Source: Amphiura filiformis
Lineage: Eukaryota; Echinodermata; Ophiuroidea; Amphilepidida; Amphiuridae
Reading direction: 5' to 3'
NCBI RefSeq assembly: GCF_039555335.1
Contig: NC_092629.1
Span: 6,371,432-6,435,431 of the forward strand
Length of the DNA: 64,000 nt
Below, piece after piece: positions 1 through 12,700 of the stretch. The translations under genes were made by a program, and so were the position numbers. Below the pieces are notes generated by a model. That model was not told the DNA's origin. It searched no databases and saw only the letters and a list, made by a program, of their open reading frames with translations. The first letter of the stretch is position 1. Each line of letters begins with the position of its first letter.

Positions 1-1294
1 ATATCATTAGGTAAGGTTCAATATATGCATAGTAGGTTATTTTAAATTTGCTTTTTTTTTTACATGAGGATATGAGGATGGCGACAAAAAAAAATTCAGG
101 CGGATGGACCTTTCAAGTAGGGTCGGTCTTATTTTTTGCAAATGACCTTAAAAATCACCAAAATATGTAAAATGTTTTGCAATATTTTGAAATACAAAAA
201 AAAAATATCACATTTTTCCTGAAATTTAGATCGGCATTCATTTGTACAGGAATTTTTTCCCCAATTTCTTAAAATCTAGGTCGGTCGCGCCTGTGAAAAA
301 CATTATTTTATGCCTAAGCTAAACCTTGTCCTAATAGGGGGTTCTGTTGTAAACCACTTCTGGATTTTCATTATTAAACATACTGATATTTGGTATCAAT
401 GCATAGCAACGAATGTGAGGTCACCCTCGCAATCACAAATAATTATACACAAAGCATCTGGGCAAAAATGTGATTTTCGGCTAAAAAGTCTTCTTAATGT
501 TAGATATCAACCAGATTGATTTTTTTACTAAATAAGAAAGAAAATGATTATTTGAACGTTATTACCATGTTCTTTGTTCGTATCCCCAATTAGCATATTT
601 TCATAAACCCTAACTCTATAAAATCTTACAAAGCAAAACTACCAGCATGCATGCATCCCATGTGATGTGATGATGCAATCTCATATATATATACATGCTT
701 TTGCTAGCTGGGTTAGCGAAACCCAGGGGAAAACTCACTTCTTTGTTCATCTTCTCTCCTTTTCATCCCTTCTTTCATTTCCAATATTCAAAAACCACTC
801 TGAGCGTTAGAGTTAGATATGCAAAACTTAAAATCATGGTATTTCTTATTTGCTTACCCTGTATTTTTTTCTTGGGTTTGTCAAACCTGCAAAAATAGAA
901 TAAAGCAAATGTGGCAGGAAAGATCAGTGATTAATTCAAGTTCAATATAATATTTAAATGGGAAATATTTGCTAGGTTCTGTAACAACATTCAAGTAACA
1001 TCAGTTGGCACTTGAAATTTGATTAAAACCTTGAAACCTGGATACTCGGCTTGTAATATATACAGTATGTGACCCGAAGGCCAAAGTGGGAAATGTTAAA
1101 AACTGAGTTACTGCCCATTATTAACTTGCTCAGTACCAACTTTTTCTGATGTTGATTGAGGTTTCTTGAATACTTGGTTGCAAAGCTATGCACCTTTATT
1201 TATTTGGCAGTGGGCAACTGATTTGGTTTCTGTATCCTGACTACATATATATATATATAAACACCTATATATATAAGAATAGTTATAAACTTAC
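1..1294. other. EXOC5 intron, left edge
   Basis: AT-rich with repeated GGTCGGT words in the first 300 bp and a segment at 735-830 resembling 44280-44350. No exon was recognised; the next EXOC5 exon must lie further left. Confidence 0.6.
704..727 (-). mobile_element. Possible Helitron 3' terminus
   Basis: On the minus strand CTGGGTTTCGCTAACCCAG forms a hairpin that runs straight into CTAG. The GGTTTCGC-AACC pattern is typical of Helitron ends, but the hairpin is closer to the end than usual and no 5' TC end was located. Confidence 0.4.
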
Positions 1295-1359
1295 TGTCCT
1301 TGAGGAAGCTCTTGAGAAATTAACTGTAGTTTCTGGATGATATCTGCAGCTTCTTGAAG
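1295..1359 (-). CDS. EXOC5: EXOC5 coding exon 4
   Basis: 65-bp exon (21 codons plus 2 nt) between TTTTTCAG and GTAAGT. Encodes LQEAADIIQKLQLISQELP, matching the Sec10 helix that begins IKEAADIIQKL in vertebrates. The next exon is not present in bases 1-1294. Confidence 0.92.
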
Positions 1360-4300
1360 CTGAAAAAGTTATAAAAATATGATGGTGATATAGAACTGTG
1401 ACTGGATGCAAGCAAATCAGGCTGATATGCCATTCAATGTGTTATTCCATTTGAAATCCACACTACCCCTGTGGAAGATTTTGGAAATATGTTCCACAGA
1501 GGGAGTATGCATTTTGAAAAGAATTTCCACATTAGGCAGCTCCATTTGAAACTCACCCTACCTCTGTGGAAGATTCAGGTTGAGCTGGGTTCATTCCATT
1601 TTAAGTTCATACTCCCTCTGTGGAACATGTTTACAAAATAACAGGGGTAGCAAGGATTTCAATTGGATAGCCCAATGACCACTGCTACCAAGTTTTATAG
1701 TACAATAACTTAGTGATACATTTGGAATGGCTGAATTTTACATCATACTTTTTGATGAAATACAATCAACGAATATTGCCGAATACGAATATTAATCGAT
1801 GATGCCCACAATTCTGAACCCCTAATTCATACATGTACTCCTACATGTATTCATGGGAGCTAAAGTGTCAATCAGATAGACATTTATAGGTAAGGCGACC
1901 AAAAAAAACCCTGTTTTACAGGCCTGACTGACAAGATTTTGCAATTTGGGAGAATTCTTTATTTTTCACTTTTTGCTAAAATCATGTAAAATCAGCCTTT
2001 TTTTTTGGCCAAAATTGATTGATTTTGACTGAAAATTTTTGAAAAAAATTCAGATTTTCAATATATGTTTGCAATAAATCAATAAATTTTTGCCAAATTT
2101 TTAAGCTTTCAGTGATATTTTAGAAGTAAAACAAAAAAAGGTTTTATATTTCATGCTTTTTATGGTTAATTTCTGAACCACAATTTAAATGTCAGCAAAA
2201 ATATTTATGGGCTTTAACTATTTGTAATCTTGAAAATATAAAAGACTGCATAAAACTGTTCCCGACATTTCAATCTGTGAAAAATAAACACAGCAAAAAT
2301 ATCACGCTTAGTATACTTACTCTAAATGGGTCATTAAAAACTTCCGACTTTGGCCCGCTGTCATCCAGAAAATCTGAGAAGTAACCAATCAGCTTCTGTG
2401 CTTCTTCGGCCCTGGCGCGTGGTGTGTTGACACCTTCCAGTTGATCACCTAGATGGACGACTTTTGTAGCAACGTTGTTGATGTGATCGTCTAACTCTTG
2501 GAAGTGTACGAATGCGGTCTGTATATAAGGAGAAAATAGGAACAGTCCATTAGTCTGAAAATGGTTGAAGTTAGGGTTTAGGACGTTTTAGGTAAAGCCA
2601 TATTATAACATTTGCCGAGGAGGACCCCTCAATATTTTTCAAAATTCTGTTTTTTAAACCAACATACCCTGCAAAATCAAGACCCTAGGTGCTATAGTTT
2701 TGTCAGAATCCGAGATTTTGAATAAAACGCAGGAACCATCGTTTTATTATTACGATGGAAATATTAGTCAAACACATTCGCGATGTTCATAACACAGTAC
2801 ATACATGGCGTGCGGGACGGTGATCTACACAACAAAGGATCTTACTGTAACATGATCGAAGGAGTGATACGTATTTGCGACATCAGCGCTGGTAGTTAAT
2901 TCCAATTTCCTTTGCTTTGCCTTAGTTGTCCGGCTCAAAATTAAAAGGGGATATCTGACATTAAAAGCTAACATTTTATGGTAAAGAAATATTAATCCTT
3001 TTTGTATGAAAATGTTATAATATGGCTTTAAGATTAAGGGTTAAGGTTAGCATTAGGTATGGTTTGTGTTAGGGATAGGGTTAGGGACAGAGTTAGGAAA
3101 CGGTTAGGGTTACGGTAAAGATTGGGGTTTATAATACTTTGGTTTTCTGACTAACTACCATTTCGATTATCAACCTGTAACCAAGAAAATAGTGAAATGT
3201 TTCTTTATACTAAAAAATTAAGGATCAGACTTATTTCTCAGCATTTTTCAAAAACATTACCACTGTAAATCGGATGAGTGTTATTTCATTCATTAAAGGT
3301 CCCTGACCTGATTTACAGCCTCATCCCCTATTTTTCTTCATCAAAACTGAGATTTTGGTATCAGAAGTAAGTTCATATTTTTCTCATTATCCCAGTAAAA
3401 TCTCTTGGGATATTTTTCATTTAAATGTTGTGAACAAACACATGGTGAATTGTGGTGACACACCAAAAGTGTATCCTATAGGGCACAAGTCACCAGACAT
3501 GTTTTTGAGTTATAGGCCTCTAAAGATGACATTCCCATAAAAAAATCAAATTTTGGAATTCTTAATTTCATGGTATTTGACTTTGGGACTAGGAGGACTT
3601 TCAAATCCTTGAAAGTACTTGTTAAAAGAAGTTTATTTATCAATAATTGACAGTTGAACTATGATAATCCCTATTTAATCCTATGTAAAGCGGATTAGCC
3701 CATTATTAAGAATAGCAGCTCCGCAAAAATATCAAGGCATCATTTACAAAATTATCCATATCTTGAAAAGTATTGATGCTATGTACATGTATATATAATT
3801 TTGGTATCATTTTGAAGCTTATTGTCCCGTGCTTACATTTTTATTCAAATCATGAAATATCAAAAAATATGACTTGTTCCTGGTTTTGTCAGAACGGGTC
3901 ACATATTTGCTTCTCATATCAAAACCTCTGGAGCAATAAAACTCAAAATTTGGAAATATAAGAATTTACAAAACATAAAAAACTTTGTTCAGTGCAAAAC
4001 AGCAAAAATAACAATGTTCAACAATTTATATAGTTCAAGCTCTTTTCAAGACAAAAAAGAAAACTAAGCAGAGAGAAAAATGCTGCATTCCATATTGTAC
4101 CTTGTTCATTTCCTGTAAATCACCAACTCTTTTCCCATGAGACTTCAGTTCAACATCAAGGCCTCTCTCTGAAGTGACAATTTTGTCCTCCATACGCGCT
4201 CCGAGATGCTTCAGATTCTCGATGGTATTCTCAAAGACAGTGAGTAGTTGTTTGGCATCAAGCGCCCTCCTTCCTTCGGCAGAGTCTCCTCCAGACACTC

Positions 4301-6653
4301 GCCATGCAAGCTGCTCCACATACTGCTCAGGATCAAAATGGGGATTCTATGGAGGAAAAACATGACATTTATATTATAATAAATACCGTAACCACCCGGG
4401 TATAAGCCCACCTTCGGCTATAAGCCCACTCCCTATTTTTCAAAATATTCCGGGAACAAGGGTGCATTCAGGTATAAGCCCAGTACTAAATTTTGGCCAA
4501 GTTATTAAATCAAATCAATGCTTTGCTCTCATATTTAAGAACAAAATATAAAAAAATATCAGTTGATAAACATTCCACACTTATAATTTTAAGAAATTGA
4601 TGATATAAATTACTGGTACATTGGGCATATGCAAATGGGGGATGATTGTTCTTATTTTTAAATTCAAGCACTAGCCTTTCCCCGGTTATAAGCCCACCCC
4701 CATTTTTGAAGTGAAATCTGCCATCTAGGGGGTGGGCTTATACCCGAGTGGTTACGGTAATTATAATTATAATATAACTTTTATAAGAGATTTCTTTCAA
4801 GGCCCCAAACCTAAAATGAGCAGGAAGTCACCAGGGGAGAAAAGGGGAATCAGAAATGTGGTTCAGTCAGTTCAAATAGCTATTGCTTATACCCTTGATT
4901 TATTTGTGCACATGGTCTTGTTTTGAGTTCACAAAACTTATTCAAGCATTAAATTTAAAATTTAGCATTTGTCAAAGCATTCATTTTGCTTGTCCCAAGA
5001 GCAAACTACCTGTCCAAAATGGCAGGTGGCCATGTGGGTTGGCAGGCTTACACCCTGCATGTGCCCCACATTTTAAACTTATATTAGCTGTAAGTTGCTC
5101 AAGTCTGGTGGTTCCAGATTCAACATACATATTGGTTGCAATACCATTCATATACATACTATGCCATTACGGCACCCTTGCTGGCCCTGATAGCATCGGA
5201 TGTAATGTCCAATTTTCTGCATTCAAACTTAAATTTCCTTTTGGTCACGCCCTGCCCATTTGGTAGATCTTCATTCTCTCCATTATAGCAGTTTTTGTTC
5301 CGTAGGAACGATATGCTCAGATTGATCAAAACACCCAGTACCAGTTCTTATCATATCCTGTTTGTAAAACTTGCTTGAAGCGTGAATTATATGTATGAGA
5401 AAGAGACTGTAAAGAGGTAAAATGCTGCCTCTCGTACACTAGGTTGTCAAATAGTTGCTTGGTTTAATAGTCATGAAAGTGCATGGAGGCCAGGAGATGT
5501 AGCAGAGACAATCACCTCAGTTTAGTATGTAACAAGGCATCTCATTGGTCCTGCTGTTTTACATCACAATGGCGAGTTCTCAGTTCATTGACTCTTAATC
5601 TGTATTAACGTTATTGGATCTTGGGATGTGACAGCAAAGTAATGACAGAAATACAATACTCTCATACCCAAAGCCAACTAATATTTTTTACCATTTAAAT
5701 TTTGTAACTTTACCTTGCAGATATTCGGCTAAATTTATAAACTTGTAATGATTTATGTGTATTTACTTTCACGAACTTGCCCTAAATGAACAGTGAGTGC
5801 ACTGCCCTTTGGTGGGAGCTCACCAAGGAAATTGAGTCCACAAGCATCTAGGCATACTACTAATAAACTGCATACATGCACTACAGTATTTTTGTGAATG
5901 AAGATTGAAGTAAATATTCTAAAATACTTAGTTTGTAAATCATTTAAACCATGATATATCAAAAGTGTTTCATTAACACCGTTCACTATAAGATAATTCT
6001 TGAAAGTTCCACACAAGATTTCAAGTCTTCCACAGAATATATCAAATTTAATTCTACTAATTCTAAGCCAGCATTCAGCATAGACAGTTCTCTCTCTGGT
6101 TCTCTTTACTGGATATGCATTCAGCTAAAAATACCTCCTCAAGTTCATAAGAGCTCATAAGGTCGTTGTCCGAATTGGGCTAGGTACGTTGTCATAGCAA
6201 CTAATGGATTCTACCACTTGTTTGTTACGCCAGTGCACCGGTCCCACAACATGCCATTTAACAACTGCTTTATTTGCGTGTTTCTACACCCCGTGCAAGT
6301 AGTTCAGCTAAATTATATCAATGTTAATCGTTTCCATGAGTCAAAAAGAGTAGATTTTGATTTATTTTCAATACCAGTAGGCCATAGCGGAACGTTGTCC
6401 TTTTTAAGGACTCTTCTTGTTTGTATTAATTTCTTTTTCTTTCTCTCTTTCTTTCTTTCTCCCCTTCTTTCTTTCTCTCTTTCTTTCTTACCTCCTTTCT
6501 TTCATTTTTCTTTCTTTCTATCATAGGCCTACTTTCATTATTCCTTTCCTTTTTAGTTCTTTTTCTTTTCTTCATTTCTTTCTTCTCTTTTCATTTTCCT
6601 TCCTTGCTTTCCTTTCTTTCATTCTTTCTTTCTTCCTTCCTTTCTTTCTCTCC

Positions 6654-6684
<31 letters not shown>

Positions 6685-6691
6685 TCTTTTT

Positions 6692-6727
<36 letters not shown>

Positions 6728-9700
6728 ATTTTCTTTCTTTCTTTCATAGGCCTACTTTCATTCTTTCCTTTCCTTTTTCCTTTCTTTATTTCTTTCTTCT
6801 CATTTCTTTTCCTTCCTTTCTTTCTTTCCTCCTTTCTTTTTTTTCTTTCTCTTTTTTCTCTTTCTTGTTCATTCTTTACTTTCTTCCTTTATTTTCATCA
6901 GTCTCTCTTCCTCTTTCTTTGCATTTCATTTAATATCTAGAGTTTGTCTGCGACTGCTTTCAACATGGGAACCCGTTTTGAGCCAGTGGTAACCAGTATT
7001 TCAAAAAAGGGTGTAGCTTTGAATTGATGTGATGGGAATCAATTTTATTCAAAATCTATGCCAACCAACAGATCGTTATTACTATAGGCCTATGGCCCTA
7101 GATTGCCGAGAAGGATTAAAGTGTTCCAAAGGTTAATGAACGAGAATGAAAAGAACAGATTAACTTTATCATGTTTGTCTCCCTATGCATGAGTGCGTAT
7201 ATTTATGGCCTTTACAATATTTCCTTATGTTCTTGTTAGGTATGGGGTATTATTTTTTTTAAATAAAAAATAGTTATATTAAATGAAATCCTGGCATAAA
7301 TAAATCGTCTTCATTCAATTGTGCTCTCTCTAAAGCAAGTAGAAATAGCTTGTACACTTTCAACATGGGATCACGTTTTGACGTATCTATAATTAGTAAA
7401 AAGATGTAGCCCAGCGGCCCGCCACCAACAAGAAAATGTCGATAGTAGGCCCTTAGCTGGCCCTATCGTGAAACAAGATTTTCTCTCTGAATTGGCTGTA
7501 TTTTACGTGTAAGAAAATCAATCGCATTATCGTGTTCACTCAAAAATTTAGAAAATAAATGGGCACTTCTGGGTTGGGTATCTATAGATTGATTAGATTC
7601 TATAGAATTTAAGTATGATATATTTTCGATGGTAAATATATTTCACTTTCAAAGTTTGTAGTTTTCATAATTGCAATTTCTGAATATGATATAAAAAGCG
7701 CTAATAAGTCTATAAATGTAAGAGTATCGGATCATTTTGAATGTTAATAAATGTGAAACGCCATCGGTAGACACCAGCAATATCAGGGATTGCCGCGATT
7801 CTTGCAGTAGCTTTTATGAATAGAATACAATAGTGGATACAATAGCGGATACAATAGCGGAACAATAGAGCTCTAATACGGGCAAATAAACCTTGTTGCG
7901 TTTTGCTAAATTTCACTTCTTCTTTTCATGAACTAACCGTTATTTTTTAAACTTGTGGCAAAACATCGACCGATGTTTTTAACTTTGAAGAACTTTTGCC
8001 CCCCTAAAATTCACTTTGCCCCCCAAAAAAAAAAAAAATTCTTGTGCGGCCACTGGTCATAATGATAAATAAAAAATAAACAGTCCTTTTAATTTACAAA
8101 TATCTAAGAGCAACTCGTTAATAGGCACATGTGCTTTTAAAATATCAAATTTTCACAGCATGTGCCTACATTTGTTGTTTCTTGTCCCATGTTCCTATAC
8201 TTCGCTTGGTTATGCTACCCTACCAATATTAGCGCCCTGAACATTGTATAATTTCTTGTATACCATACGGTGCAATATTGAAGTGATAATTGCTTCACAA
8301 ATATAATTTTGCTTGTTAAACTCACACAATGCATGTACGTAGGAGTAGTGTATATTTTTGTATTTTCACAAATTCAATTGCCTTACCGTTCCTAGTGCAT
8401 GAAACAAGCATGTATCTTTCATATCACAAGACAAGTTAGCTTGTTAAACACGCATATAGACTAGGAGCCCAGACAATTTATTCAGCTCAGAAGAGACAAA
8501 AGGTTTGATGGTCTGATTATGTTAGTATAGGCCCAAGATTCAATATTCCATATTGCTGCCGGGTCACAGCCTGTACGTTCAGCCTGGGGGTCACAAAATA
8601 GGGGGCCAAAAAATGCATTTATTCAGCTCAAGAGAGACATGGACAAAACTTGTTGGATATCACTCACAGGAGGATACTTTTCATGCCTATAGCAATGACA
8701 GCCATTTTGGCCTGTATGTGGGCCCAGACAGTAGCCCCAAAGGGGCCCGCCCATATGGTGTTATTCAGCTAAAGAGAGACAAGGATGAATCTTTTTGCAT
8801 TGGAACTATTACACATTGGGGTGCACAAAAATACCAATGACAGCAACTTTTTCCTGTACGGGGGCCCAGACAGTAGCCTCAAAGGGCCCAATGTCCCATA
8901 ACTAACTTATTCAGCTGAAGAGAGACATGGATGAATCTTTTTGCATTGGAATTATTACCCATTGGGGTTTACAAAATATCAATGACAGCAACTTTTTTTT
9001 TTTTTTTGGCCCAGACAGTAGCCTCAAAGGGCCCGATGCTCCATAACAGGTTATTCAGCTGAAGGAAGACAAGCGTAAATCTTTTAGCATTGGAACTATT
9101 ACACATTGGGTTGCACAAAAATACCAATGACAGCAACTTTTTCCTGTACAGGGGCCCAGACAGTAGCCTCAAAGGGCCCGATGCCCCATAACAGGTTATT
9201 CAGCTGAAGGAAGGCATGGATGAATCTATATGCATTGGTACTATTAGACATTGTGGTGCACAAAAATACCAATGACGGAAACTTTTTTCTGTACGGGGCT
9301 CAGACAGTAGCCTCAAAGGGCCCAATGTCCAATAACCATGATAACTGATTTATTCAGCTGAAGAGAGGCATGCATAAATACTTTTGCATTGGAACTATTA
9401 CACATTGGATGCACAAAAATACAAATGACAGCAATTTTTTCATGTACAGGGGCCCAGACAGTAGCCTCAAAGACCCCCCCATAACAGGTTATTCAGCTGA
9501 AGGAAGACATGCCTAAATATTTGTGCATTGGAACTATTACACATTGAGGTGCACAAAAATACCAATTACACCAGGAGTGCTCATCTTAAGAAGGGTGAAA
9601 TTAGACTCCGAAGATGGCCACGCTGGTGATCTACCAATGACCTACCCATTCAGCTAAAGAGACACATGGATGAATCTTTTTGAATTGGAACTATTCCCCA

Positions 9701-12700
9701 TTGTATATACAAAAATACCAATGACACCAACTTTTTCCTGTATGGGGGCCCAGACAGTAGCCTCAATGGGCCAGATATCCCATAACTGGTTATTCAGCTG
9801 AAGAGACATATGGATGGATCTTGTTGAATTGGAACTATTGCACATTGGGGTCTACAAAAATACTAAGGATATCAACTTTTTCCTGTACAGGGGCCCAGAC
9901 AGTAGCCTCAATGGGCCAGATATCCCATAACTGGTTATTCACCCAAATAAACACATGGATGGATCTTTTTGAATTGGAACTATTGCATATTGGGGTCTAC
10001 AAAATAATACTAATCAATGGCAACAACTTTTTTTTCCTGTATAGGGGGCCACGACAGTAGCCTCAAAAGGCCCGATGTCCCATAACTGGTTTATTCAGCT
10101 AGCATAAGATAGTATCACCAGTATCAACAATAGATAACTACTTCATCAATACCAATGTCAGCAGTAGACAGCTATTATACTTCATTAATACCAATATCAA
10201 CAGTAGATATAGCTACTTCATCAAAACCAATATCAGAAGTAGGTAATTACTTCATCAATACTGATATCACCAGTAGTAAAAATAGCTACTTCATCAATAC
10301 CAATATCAGCAGGAGAAAGGTACTTCATCGATATCAATATCAGCAATAATATTGATAGCTTCTTCGTAGCCAATTTTAAAGCTTCATTCGGCACAATGCG
10401 ACTTTATTCCCTCATGTTAAACCAATTTTGTTTGGAAAAAGAGACCATTTAAAAATTAACACTTTCTTCCTTCATGGCGTCCCCACTGCATTTTAACATG
10501 CTCATTACATTTGGCTGATTGACCAGTTATGGGACATCGAGCCCTTTGAGGGTACTTTCTGGTCCCTCGTATAGGAACAAAGTTGCTGTCATTGGTATTT
10601 TTGTAAACCCCAATATGCAAGAGTACCAATTCAAAAGATCTGTGTGTCTTTTTGGCTGAAAAACATTTTTACTGCTTTTTAAATACAAAAGTGAACAATA
10701 GCCCATGAGGAGTGACACATTCAAGAACTTATATAGGCACTCGATTATATAGGCACTATATAAAAGAAAACCACATGTGCCAATCAGTGGTTCACAGTAG
10801 CTTAGGAACAACAAGAGTGAAGGGTAAAGCATCAGACATGTGAAATAAGATGCTTATGCACACTGCTCTCCGACTACCCCATCTGGTAGGCTATTCCAAC
10901 GTGAACTGAAGTGTGGATGAAGGTCCTGCCAGTAGGTATGGTTCTAGAAACCATACTGTGAGAGCATGGCAAGGCATGGACAGGCTTGAGCGGGTAGCCC
11001 TTCTGACTACAAATGACTTTAGTGGCTGCATGTACCTTCAGAATTCAGATCTGGTGGGAACAAGCTGGTGTGCATTTTATAGAGGACTGTTGTTGCAGTC
11101 ACTTGGCGTTTTTGATGGAGAGATGTGATGTTCAACTCTATACTTGCTTCTTCTTCGCTCACGCTTATGATTCGAAGGTCCTTCCTCTGGATAGAGTCTA
11201 GTAATCCTAGAGTGGGTGTGCTGGCCCTCATCTTAGCCAGTGAGGTATATTCCAACACAATGCACAACTTTAGCCTTGTAAACAGTTGCTCTGCCTCTGA
11301 CATCAAGTTTATTTGCAACTCTCTTCAGAGTGCCCAACTCCTGTCTTGCTCTGTATGAAACGTTAGAAATATGCTTTGTCCAGGTCAGCTTGCTGTCGAC
11401 TGTGAGTTCCGGGATCTCCAGCTCCTCCTTCTCAGCCAGTTTGGTGGTACCAAACAGAATATATATCTTGGTTAGATTTCTCTTTCTTGATATTGCCATT
11501 GCCTTACGTTTCGATGTCTCGAAGGTCACCATCCGTCTGTCATGCTGATCTGCCCAGATCCTCATTTTCTCCAAGTCTTCGTTCAGGCTAGCAGGGTTGT
11601 CTCTAGATGTAATCTTACAAAACAAGGTATCATCTACGTAGAGGTAGAATTGGGTTTCACACTCATCACCCGGGTCATCATTAAAGACCGAGAACAATGA
11701 TGGGTTCAATATTGACCCCTAATGGAGGATGGCCAGATACAGACAACTTTGATGGAATGATATGTCAGGTAGCTACTAATCCAGATGAGCAGCTTGCCGG
11801 ATACTACTTGCCATGAGTGCAAAGTCATGACAGACATTATCGAATGCTTCTTTGATATCCAGGGCAGTCAGACGCAGGTCGTCCACGTCCAGGGAGTTGG
11901 ACCACTCTTGTGCATGTTGTGTCAGAATGGTAAAGATATCAGTTATATTGTGGTATGGCCTAAATCCAAACTGTCTATCTGATATCAGTTGGTTTCCAAG
12001 GAGGTACTTCTGAAGTTCTGTACAACAGCCTCCATGCTCTTGCTGAAGGTGCAGAGCAGAGAGATTGGGCGGTTCATAGATGAATTAGACTTCGCACCTC
12101 TTGTAAATAGGGATGAAAAATGCAGTCTTCCATTGGCTTTGAAAAACTTCCTTGGAGAAGCAAAGCTCAAACAGCAGACTCAGTGGTCTTGCCAATTCTG
12201 CGCTGTATTCCTTCAGGACGCTTGCAATGATTTCATCAGGACCAGTAGCTTTATCTGGTTGTAGATTCCTAAGAAGCTTCCGAAAATCTTTGACCTTGAA
12301 GGCTATCTTTTCCTTTGAGCATGACTTGTGTCTTTCTTCCTTTTCTTTAAACAGTTCTCTTGTTCTTTATGCGGATGATACTACTCTCTTCAAGCCTATC
12401 TCTGCTCCTGATGACTTGGTTGATTTCCAATCTGACATTGATACCATCTATTCTTGGTTCTCCCTTAATCACCTTTCTGTCAATTCCTCCAAAACAAAAG
12501 TCATGGTCATTTCCACAAAGAAGGACCCTTTTCCGGATCTCAATCTCACTCTTAACAGCCTGCCTATTGAACGTGTTTCTTCTGCAAAATTCCTCGGTGT
12601 CTGGCTGTCTGACAAGCTTTCTTGGAATCTTCACATCGATCACATATGCAAAAAGGCTCGCAAAATCATCGGCTTCATTCATAGATCTTTCCAATCAGCC

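Noticed and set aside
3031-3140. Interstitial telomere
   Set aside because: TTAGGG words are too degenerate and mixed with other G-rich words; a simple G-rich minisatellite is enough.
6218-6933. Open readings of 100+ codons rich in Phe, Ser and Leu
   Set aside because: They are translations of the TTTC microsatellite in different frames, with no splice-site or family support.
8553-10105. CRISPR-like array of regular repeats
   Set aside because: The whole 145-bp unit is repeated with no unique spacers, and the genome is clearly eukaryotic.
11785-12264. Plus-strand genes of 65-91 codons
   Set aside because: They are antisense shadows of the minus-strand LINE reverse transcriptase.
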